46,301 bases of DNA from an uncultured Prevotellaceae bacterium (GTDB lineage Bacteria; Bacteroidota; Bacteroidia; Bacteroidales; Muribaculaceae). The stretch lies in assembly GCA_947165675.1 (NCBI GenBank), contig CAMVBJ010000027.1:1-46301 (forward strand), in the 5' to 3' direction. Shown here piece after piece: positions 1 through 5,703 of the stretch. The position numbers and the translations under genes were made by a program. Positions within the stretch are counted from its first letter, which is position 1. Each line of letters begins with the position of its first letter. The notes beneath the pieces were generated by a model. It searched no databases. It was given only the letters and a program-made list of their open reading frames with translations, and had not been told where the DNA came from.

Positions 1-56
1 GGCGGCGCCTCAGCAAATCGAGCAAGCTCGTTTGCTTTCGGCTTGCACAAGTTTTT
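1..56. repeat. Palindromic dispersed repeat, copy 1
   Basis: A 56-nt unit that recurs in direct orientation at 335-390 with about eight mismatches. Its core is an almost perfect palindrome (GCAAA, then CGAGC, AA, GCTCG, TTTGC) that would fold as a hairpin in DNA or RNA. The unit touches the window start, so it may extend further left. The pairing and the second copy are seen directly. That it is a genome-wide dispersed repeat is inference. Confidence 0.7.
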
Positions 57-346
57 ATGCCCTTGTCGCCGGTCACGGTGTTGACGGTGACAAAGGGCTC
101 GTCCAATCGCTCGTTGAGACGGGCGATAGTCTCTCTCAAGTCTTTGCTCTCCTGGACTATCACCTGCGGCTGGCTCTGTGCCAAAGCCATCGGCGCGGTG
201 ATTGACCTGGACACGTCGGCTCCCTTCAGAGAGCCGATCGTGTTGGTGCGCTGCGCGTAGTCCAGGGCCTCGATCAGAGGACGGGCAACGGGTGAAGCGA
301 CCAGTTTCTGACTCGCCACCCATTGGATTAACTTGGCTGCGCCTCA
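1..346 (-). pseudogene. Relict of a phage tail tape-measure-like protein
   Basis: Read on the minus strand from about 346 to the window edge there is one open frame of about 115 codons with no start codon. An in-frame TGA lies just upstream, inside the second repeat copy. The translation has a helical stretch (SKDLRETIARLNERLDEP) followed by VTVNTVTGDKGIK. From memory this resembles the C-terminal end of tape-measure proteins of Bacteroides prophages. After GIK the frame runs into repeat copy 1, and the expected end is replaced by repeat-encoded sequence. No other phage gene is visible. It is best read as a decayed or displaced fragment held between two repeats. The family assignment is moderate, since no database search was possible. 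Confidence 0.45.
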
Positions 347-390
347 ACAAATCGAACGAGCTCGTTTGCATTCGGCTTGCACCAGTTTTC
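335..390. repeat. Palindromic dispersed repeat, copy 2
   Basis: Second copy of the unit at 1-56, in the same orientation, with the same GAGCTCG core and the same CGGCTTGCAC segment. The two copies bracket the phage-like fragment like the long direct repeats of a composite insertion. No transposase gene is present between them. Confidence 0.7.
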
Positions 391-416
391 CGTTTATCGT
401 CAGTATCATAAGAATA

Positions 417-453
417 GCGGTTGATTTACCTTTGCATCAAGTAAATCAACCGC
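417..453. repeat. 13-bp inverted repeat around a TACCTTTG motif
   Basis: GCGGTTGATTTAC at 417-429 is the exact reverse complement of 441-453. The loop region holds the rest of a TACCTTTG promoter-like motif (427-434). It lies just past the end of the antiporter gene, but no T-run follows the stem on the minus strand, so it is a poor intrinsic terminator. An operator or a mobile-element junction are alternatives. Confidence 0.5.
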
Positions 454-479
454 GTATAAATGGAAAAGACGTTGTCAAT

Positions 480-1445
480 CTATGCCATTATTACGGCCTG
501 AATGTAGTAGATAACGGCACACACAGCAAGAATGACGCCTTCAAGTCGAGTGATGTGGTGATACTTGCGTCCAAACCGACAGAACACCCATATCAGTGCT
601 GCACCGAGTACAAGCGTGATGAAGTCAATCATCCCGATATTTCCCCGTTGCAACGGTGTAATGGTCGCCGACGTGCCCAGAATAAAGAAGATGTTGAAGA
701 TATTGCTCCCGACGACATTGCCGAGAGCCATGTCTGTATCCCCTTTGCGGGCCGCGATGACCGATGTCATCAGTTCCGGGAAACTGGTGCCGGCCGCCAC
801 AATGGTCAGAGCAATGATGCTCTGGCTCACGCCCATGTGTGCGGCGATGCCCGAGGCGCCATCCACCATCCATTCTCCGCCGACAACAAGCCCTGCCAGG
901 CCAACGAGGAAAAGCAGTGCCGATTTCCAGAGAGGGGCCACTGTTGATTGCCCTTCATCGTTCACGCCATTGCTTGAGTTGATGCCAAGCGTGATAGAGT
1001 ATGCCATGAAAACAGCCATGAAGCAGAGCAGGACGATGCCGTCGCTACGGCTGATCACATCCCCGCTTGAGCCAAGCAACGAGTCGTTGGCCATCACGAA
1101 AAGCACAACCGAAGCCAATAAGCATAAAGGCACATCGTAGCGGATATTGCCCTTGGAGCAAGCAACGGGACAAATGATTGCTGTGACCCCGACGATGGCC
1201 AATGAGTTGAAAATGTTGCTTCCCACCACATTGCCGATGGCAAGGTCGGCTTGCCCCTTGACCGCCGAGATCACACTGACGACCAATTCGGGTGTCGATG
1301 TGCCGAAAGCCACAATCGTCAAGCCGATAACCAAGCTTGAGACGTTAAAACGCCGGGCAATATCAGACGCACCATCGGTGAGCCAGTCGGCCCCCTTGAT
1401 GATGAGCAATAACCCGACCACGAATTTTGCTATCAATAGTATCAT
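480..1445 (-). CDS. Calcium/sodium antiporter family protein (CaCA, YrbG-like)
   Basis: Inner-membrane cation exchanger of the CaCA superfamily, expected to exchange Ca2+ for Na+ or H+. From the chosen start it has 321 residues and about ten hydrophobic segments. The two diagnostic alpha-repeats are clear: GTSTPE at 48-53 leading to [10 protein letters not shown] at 71-80, and GTSFPE at 219-224 leading to [10 protein letters not shown] at 242-251. The repeats are inverted halves that carry the ion-binding acidic residues. The ATG at 1445 was chosen because [11 protein letters not shown] begins the first membrane helix. An in-frame ATG at 1484 would add 13 polar residues. It follows the gene ending at 1503 by 57 nt on the same strand, so the two may be co-transcribed. 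The family is confident; the actual ion is not determined. Confidence 0.9.
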   Translation of the reverse strand: MILLIAKFVVGLLLIIKGADWLTDGASDIARRFNVSSLVIGLTIVAFGTSTPELVVSVISAVKGQADLAIGNVVGSNIFNSLAIVGVTAIICPVACSKGNIRYDVPLCLLASVVLFVMANDSLLGSSGDVISRSDGIVLLCFMAVFMAYSITLGINSSNGVNDEGQSTVAPLWKSALLFLVGLAGLVVGGEWMVDGASGIAAHMGVSQSIIALTIVAAGTSFPELMTSVIAARKGDTDMALGNVVGSNIFNIFFILGTSATITPLQRGNIGMIDFITLVLGAALIWVFCRFGRKYHHITRLEGVILAVCAVIYYIQAVIMA

Positions 1446-1502
1446 CTTGATTGTACAGGAGGAAGCCAACACACTTGCTGGCATCAGTCCTCATTAGCGG
1501 GT

Positions 1503-1904
1503 TTATAACTTGATGGCCGTCAGAATCTGGCGGGCGTCTTCACCTTCGGCCACGACAAGATCGGTCATGGGCTTGTAAAAGAAATCCACAAACTTTTCCA
1601 TCTGCATGGCGACGAACTCGAAGTCCTTGCTGTAGCAGATGTTGAGCTGCATGTTGCCGATATTGACGGGTTCGGGCAAGCCTTTGACCTTGAGCCCCTT
1701 TTTCAGACCTTCGGCCCCGAGGCTGAGCAAGCCCTTAATGGCGTCGCCATCACCCGGATTGTAGCTTTTCTGAACCACTTTGATTTTGCCGCCAGTCGGG
1801 GTGTAGATATAGTCAGTGACCATTCCGAAGAAAGACTTGCGGACCGAGATATGCGGATTGGCGAGAAGTTCCTCGGCCATTCCAAGATTTTTAATTTTAG
1901 CCAT
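1503..1904 (-). CDS. Hypothetical protein, 133 aa
   Basis: A soluble protein of 133 residues that I do not recognise. It has no signal peptide and no membrane segment. The N-terminal third is mixed polar, followed by a glycine- and lysine-rich stretch (AEGLKKGLKVKG) and a C-terminal half with alternating hydrophobics that ends in an amphipathic helix. Coding potential looks real: it starts with a clean ATG, its codon use matches its neighbours, and it sits 57 nt upstream of the antiporter on the same strand. A shared transcript with the antiporter is plausible, but no shared function is shown. Confidence 0.75.
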   Translation of the reverse strand: MAKIKNLGMAEELLANPHISVRKSFFGMVTDYIYTPTGGKIKVVQKSYNPGDGDAIKGLLSLGAEGLKKGLKVKGLPEPVNIGNMQLNICYSKDFEFVAMQMEKFVDFFYKPMTDLVVAEGEDARQILTAIKL

Positions 1905-1993
1905 TGTTTAATTGATTGATGTTAGGATGTGAAAACACTTATCACCTCCTGCGACAGAAGGCGATATAAAACGATCGGGAAACAAAACAACGG

Positions 1994-2404
1994 CTAACGG
2001 ATGATGCGCCGCAATGCGATGACATAGTAATCGCATGGGCATGAGAAATGGAAAGGTGCGGACCCTATGCGAAGGGCATCTTTCCACCGCTTAAAAGTGA
2101 GAAGGTTGTTGTATGTCTTGAAGAAAGAGCCACTGCAGCATCTCCATTTAGCCGTCCCGTTAGAACTTGGTGTCCTGAAGGTCCGTGTGCTGATGGTTCT
2201 AACATTGCTTCTATGGTTGTTTATTATACCGGACTGCGGCAGAGCCACATTGAAACTGCCGAAATCGCTCGACTGATGATGATTATTCTCTATGGGCTCA
2301 ATATTACCAACCGTTTCAGCATGATGCTCCACGACGGTCGATGGCTGGGAACTGAATAAGAACCCAACAATCAGTAAAGTGAGTATTTGGAGTAATCTGA
2401 GCAT
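1994..2404 (-). CDS. Small secreted hypothetical protein, 136 aa
   Basis: The N-terminus (MLRLLQILTLLIVGFLFSS) is a signal peptide or single membrane anchor. It is followed by a low-complexity His/Asn-rich stretch, and the C-terminus carries the motif CDYYVIALRRIIR. From memory, small Bacteroidales exported proteins end in a similar aromatic-plus-LRRI tail, but I cannot name the family. Support for a real gene is the TAACTTTG promoter element 20 nt upstream (2425-2432) and the sensible signal sequence. Against it, the opposite strand also carries open frames here. Function unknown. Confidence 0.6.
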   Translation of the reverse strand: MLRLLQILTLLIVGFLFSSQPSTVVEHHAETVGNIEPIENNHHQSSDFGSFNVALPQSGIINNHRSNVRTISTRTFRTPSSNGTAKWRCCSGSFFKTYNNLLTFKRWKDALRIGSAPFHFSCPCDYYVIALRRIIR

Positions 2405-2424
2405 GGATGTCCGTTATTGAAATG

Positions 2425-2432
2425 CAAAGTTA
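2425..2432 (-). promoter_or_regulatory. -7 element TAACTTTG for the 136-aa gene
   Basis: Forward-strand CAAAGTTA reads TAACTTTG on the minus strand and fits the Bacteroidota TAnnTTTG box. It lies 20 nt before the ATG at 2404. Confidence 0.6.
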
Positions 2433-2569
2433 GACATTTTTTCGCCCTAAACACCTATTTTCTATTAGTTTTCGCTGGTTTATATCAATCGTTATCACTT
2501 GCCAGGAGGAAAAAGGCTGAGGGTTCTCAATCGTTTTTTTATGCCGAATAATACATTTTTAGTCAACAT

Positions 2570-2601
2570 TTTGGCAAATTAATATTAATTTTGTACCTTT
2601 G
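2570..2601 (+). promoter_or_regulatory. Bacteroidota promoter (TTTG-N20-TACCTTTG)
   Basis: TTTG at 2570-2573 and TACCTTTG at 2594-2601 are separated by 20 nt, the expected spacing. The predicted transcript has a 5' leader of about 120 nt before the gene at 2730. The leader contains CCAGAA (about 2614) and TTCTGG (about 2651), which can pair. The rest of the 325-nt gap from 2405 to 2729 is A+T-rich with no other feature seen. Confidence 0.75.
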
Positions 2602-2729
2602 TCGTGAAATATGATGTCCAGAATCTGTATAAAAGGGCTGTTAATCGTTCTTCTGGATGACGATTTCAACCACAATTACCGAATAATTACTATTATACTT
2701 TTTAATAACCATTTTAATAACATTATTTT

Positions 2730-4313
2730 ATGAAAAAAAGCTTGAAACTCTTTTCTGCTTTAGTAATGGCACTTGCCGCGTTCATGCCTGCGAGCGCCGT
2801 GAATGTGTTGACCGTGTTTGATGGGGACGAGTACGGCTACTCGCCCATTGACAATTCTTATATTGACGAGGTTGGAACCCGTGGACAGGTCATCTACCCT
2901 GCCGCCAGTCTGGCAGAGATGAATGGCGAGGTCATCAACTCCATCACTTTCTACACATCGGAGGCCACTACTGAGAGTGGTGGCAGTATTGACATCTTGA
3001 TCGGTGAGACGAGCAAGACGGCATTTGCAGGCAACGACTATGTTGAGGGTCTGACCAAGGTTGCAACGATCTCGATGACAGCTGGTGTAACCGAGGTGAA
3101 AATCGTTTTTGATACGCCTTATCTGTACCATGGCGGAAACCTGGTTGTCGAGGCCATCGTTACCCAGGCGACCAATTACATGTTTATCCCCTACGTTGGC
3201 GATAGACCCCTGGGGTACACAGCTATCACACGTGGAGAGATTTCCAAGTTCTTGCCTAAGACCACGTTTGACTATGGCACCGCAGCCGAATATGCTGCCA
3301 AGGTCATTCCCACAGAGCTGACTTTCAACACGATTAGAGCCGAGCGTGAGGACGTGCAGATCGTGACCCTCAAGAACATTGGCCAGAACAGTTTCACCCC
3401 TGTCGTTAGCACAACAGCACCGTTCAGCGTCAGCCAACCCAATGCCGTGCTCCTTGCCGAGGAGAGTCTTGAGATTCCTGTGACCTTTGCCCCTGCTGCC
3501 GAGGGCACTTACACTGGCACACTCACCATCGATTGCGGCCAAGCAGGCATCCTGGAAGTTGCCCTCAACGGCACTGCTCTTGAAGCCGCCGAGGAGCTCA
3601 TTGTGGGTGACGAGACTGATTATGCAGGCTATGTGCCCATCTATGGCACCGACATTGACATCGTGGGTACCCGGGGCCAAATGATTTACCCAGCGGACAT
3701 GCTCACCGACATGGTTGGTGGCAACATCATCGGTCTGAAGTTTTTCACTAAGGATAATGTGCAGATGGACGGCGGTGTCATCCAACTGTCGCTCAAGGTC
3801 GTTGACCAGACCGTGTTTACCGAGACAGTTGCAGCTACCGACCTGACTGCGGTGGCTACCGTAAGTCCCGAGCTGAACGGCACAAATCTGGAGTTCATCT
3901 TTGACGAGCCCTACAAGTACGATGGCGGAAATCTGCTTGTTGAATGTCTCATAACCGAAGCTGGCACCACCACCTACAGGCAAACCTTCTTCTGGGGCAC
4001 ACCTGTCGAGGAGAACGTGTCATTGAGCACCACCTGGGACTTCAATGAATGGTTAACCGAGTTCGTTCCCTTCATGCCCAAGGTTGACTTCACCTACCAG
4101 AAAGGCGAGGTTCCCGCTGGTAAGCGTGGTGACGTGAACAAGGACAACAATGTAACGATTGCCGACGTTACTGCCCTGATCGATTACCTGCTGAGTGGAG
4201 ATGGAACCAACATTGACGTGAAGGCCGCTGATTGCAACGTTGACAACAATGTAACGATCGCTGACGTTACTGCTTTAATCGACTATCTGCTGGGTGGTAA
4301 CTGGACTAATTGA
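2730..4313 (+). CDS. Secreted protein with duplicated beta domain and C-terminal dockerin-like repeats
   Basis: A 527-residue exported protein with a signal peptide at about 1-23. It contains two copies of a domain of about 140 residues (about 30-175 and 295-435). Each begins with GY-P-I and the shared motif VGTRGQ, then IYPA, and ends with YDGGNLLVE or YHGGNLVVE. Between them (about 190-285) is an Ig-like domain of the choice-of-anchor-D/ASH type, with LKNIGQNSF and VTFAPAAEGTYTGTL. The C-terminus (about 467-527) holds two dockerin-type calcium loops, GDVNKDNNVTIADVTALIDY and a near copy. No enzyme motif was seen, so it may be a surface or adhesion protein. It has its own promoter and a strong terminator, so it is probably monocistronic. 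Confidence 0.85.
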   Translation: MKKSLKLFSALVMALAAFMPASAVNVLTVFDGDEYGYSPIDNSYIDEVGTRGQVIYPAASLAEMNGEVINSITFYTSEATTESGGSIDILIGETSKTAFAGNDYVEGLTKVATISMTAGVTEVKIVFDTPYLYHGGNLVVEAIVTQATNYMFIPYVGDRPLGYTAITRGEISKFLPKTTFDYGTAAEYAAKVIPTELTFNTIRAEREDVQIVTLKNIGQNSFTPVVSTTAPFSVSQPNAVLLAEESLEIPVTFAPAAEGTYTGTLTIDCGQAGILEVALNGTALEAAEELIVGDETDYAGYVPIYGTDIDIVGTRGQMIYPADMLTDMVGGNIIGLKFFTKDNVQMDGGVIQLSLKVVDQTVFTETVAATDLTAVATVSPELNGTNLEFIFDEPYKYDGGNLLVECLITEAGTTTYRQTFFWGTPVEENVSLSTTWDFNEWLTEFVPFMPKVDFTYQKGEVPAGKRGDVNKDNNVTIADVTALIDYLLSGDGTNIDVKAADCNVDNNVTIADVTALIDYLLGGNWTN

Positions 4314-4356
4314 TTGAAGTAAAACCCACATTATTTTTTGTGGAAACTTTATAGCA

Positions 4357-4406
4357 TGAACTCCGATAGCTGAATATCGGCTATCGGGGTTCAGTTCTTT
4401 TTTTTG
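4357..4406 (+). terminator. Intrinsic terminator
   Basis: TGAACTCCGATAGC (4357-4370) pairs with GCTATCGGGGTTCA (4380-4393) with one G-T pair, followed by a run of nine T after 4396. It ends the transcript of the dockerin protein. Confidence 0.85.
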
Positions 4407-4473
4407 ATCCAAATGATGCAATATTCCGGCTAATCAGCGTTTATACTATGACGACCAATAATTAATTAAAACG

Positions 4474-4899
4474 ATGAAACAGATTACAAGTGTATTACTA
4501 CTTCTCGCGGTGCTGGCAGCGACAAGTTTAGTGTCTAGTTGTGATGAGCCCGATGGCAGATGGGATAAAATGAAATGGATTGACCATAGCGGCCTCAATC
4601 AAGAAAACGGCACCTATCTTGTTCCTGCCGATGGCGGCGAATACACATTTGAGTGCAAGAACTATAAAGCGCCCTGGTTATCAAGCATCGGCGTCAACGG
4701 GGAATATGTATATCCAAACTTGGCCAGCATGGACGAATTCCATTCATTCACAGGAGAGTGGTTCAGTGTCAAGTGCGACGGTGCTGATGTCGTCATCAGC
4801 ATTGACCCTCTTGACGAATCGACCGCAACCCGCAATCTCTCCCTTACGGTGACCGCGGGCGACATTTTCGACTCGTTCAGCTTCACTCAGCAACGATAG
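4474..4899 (+). CDS. BACON-like lipoprotein, 141 aa
   Basis: A small lipoprotein. The N-terminus ends in the lipobox LVSSC with the acylated Cys at residue 23, then the acidic DEPDG that often marks surface-exported Bacteroidota lipoproteins. The mature part (NGTYLVPADGGEYTFECKN, the buried W of APWLSS, and C-terminal RNLSLTVTAGD) reads as one BACON-type Ig-like fold. Such domains are usually attached to carbohydrate-active or adhesive proteins; here it stands alone. No TAnnTTTG box was seen in the 75 nt upstream. It converges with the DUF3784 gene with only 3 nt between the stops and no terminator between them. Confidence 0.75.
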   Translation: MKQITSVLLLLAVLAATSLVSSCDEPDGRWDKMKWIDHSGLNQENGTYLVPADGGEYTFECKNYKAPWLSSIGVNGEYVYPNLASMDEFHSFTGEWFSVKCDGADVVISIDPLDESTATRNLSLTVTAGDIFDSFSFTQQR

Positions 4900-4902
4900 A
4901 GG

Positions 4903-5196
4903 TCACTTCTTCATGGCCCAGGTGTTGGCAAGATACACGACGATAAAAGATGATACCATTATGATGACAGCATAGGCAATACTACCCATCGGTTCAAGTG
5001 CCAAAAAGGGCATCAGCACTCCAGACATGAACAGCAGAATGGCAATCAACAGCCTGAGTCGCTTGATATTAATCTTGTCACGCTTCTCCTTGCCCGCAGT
5101 GTTATAACCAGCTATCAAGAAATCACCCTTCCCAGCCAAAATGACAATCCCAAGCACAATGAACAATGCCAAAACGATGTAATGTATCGTATTCAT
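4903..5196 (-). CDS. DUF3784-like small membrane protein
   Basis: A 97-residue protein with three hydrophobic segments at about 5-24, 46-64 and 70-92. The segment GKGDFLIAGYNT after the first helix is the hallmark of DUF3784 proteins, which are widespread small membrane proteins of unknown role in Firmicutes and Bacteroidota. The ATG at 5196 precedes the first helix directly. It is divergent from the 932-aa gene and converges on the BACON lipoprotein. Confidence 0.8.
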   Translation of the reverse strand: MNTIHYIVLALFIVLGIVILAGKGDFLIAGYNTAGKEKRDKINIKRLRLLIAILLFMSGVLMPFLALEPMGSIAYAVIIMVSSFIVVYLANTWAMKK

Positions 5197-5403
5197 AACA
5201 AAAACACTAAACTCTTGATAATATAACCATATTGAAGAATATGGCCTGCTTCATTACAAAAAACACATTTGTCTCCCAATATAATTCACACAAAAGTAAT
5301 CAATGTGGATAAACAATCAAAATGAATTGACAAGAATCTGTTAAAAAAGTCAAATATCTAAACTTATCTATTGATTTTCTTTTTACACTATCAAGTTATT
5401 TTA

Positions 5404-5411
5404 TATTTTTG
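5404..5411 (+). promoter_or_regulatory. -7 element TATTTTTG
   Basis: Matches TAnnTTTG. The region 20-24 nt upstream is T-rich (TTTT) rather than TTTG, so the -33 box is weak. Transcription from here would start near 5418, inside the dyad at 5411-5437. Confidence 0.5.
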
Positions 5412-5437
5412 TCGTGTCAAGCATGGCTTGACACGAC
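5411..5437. promoter_or_regulatory. 12-bp perfect dyad overlapping the promoter (operator candidate)
   Basis: GTCGTGTCAAGC (5411-5422), ATG, GCTTGACACGAC (5426-5437) is a perfect inverted repeat. Its first base is the last base of the TATTTTTG box, so a dimeric regulator bound here would cover the expected transcription start. It could also act as an RNA hairpin if transcription begins further upstream. Confidence 0.55.
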
Positions 5438-5451
5438 ATCGCTGGAAAGAA

Positions 5452-5632
5452 AAGAAGCGTTATGCTTATTCTTGTAAATTGAGAACCTGAGAAATTTTCA
5501 TAAGACTACAAGAGGAAGGCAGGGCGGCTTCCACGCTATCTGCGTGGACTGCATTCATTATACACCTTTTTGTAGTCAGGTTTTCTCAGGACCTTCAATT
5601 TACAAAGCGTGGCATAGCAGTTCACGCTTCTT
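5452..5632 (+). ncRNA. Rod-shaped structured RNA, candidate 6S-like RNA or leader element
   Basis: Paired segments from outside to inside: 5452-5460 with 5624-5632 (9 bp), 5461-5465 with 5612-5616 (5 bp), 5472-5482 with 5595-5605 (11 bp), 5486-5494 with 5582-5590 (9 bp), and 5504-5511 with 5570-5577 (8 bp, extendable with G-T pairs to 5515/5566). The apex is 5519-5522 with 5549-5552 over 5531-5536 with 5542-5547. All these pairs are nested and exact, giving one rod of 181 nt broken by internal loops. Length and outline recall 6S RNA, but no sequence signature of that family was recognised. It also forms part of the leader of the 932-aa gene, where it could be a cis-regulatory element. Confidence 0.5.
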
Positions 5633-5669
5633 ATTAGTTATAAATTTTTCTCCACGCAGAACTGCCATG
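5613..5669 (+). promoter_or_regulatory. Alternative 3' hairpin competing with the rod
   Basis: CATAGCAGTTC (5613-5623) can pair with GAACTGCCATG (5659-5669) with one mismatch. GCGTGG at 5607-5612 can alternatively pair with CCACGC at 5652-5657. Using the GCAGTTC pairing disrupts the 5-bp segment at 5612-5616 and encloses the 3' strand of the outer stem, so the two folds are at least partly exclusive. No T-run follows, so it is not a terminator. Confidence 0.35.
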
Positions 5670-5703
5670 GAACCTTTATTATTAACTTTTAATCTTTAAA
5701 ACT

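Noticed and set aside
2760-3983. 407-codon open frame on the minus strand
   Set aside because: It lies opposite the dockerin protein and encodes no recognisable domain. The plus-strand gene has a signal peptide, promoter and terminator.
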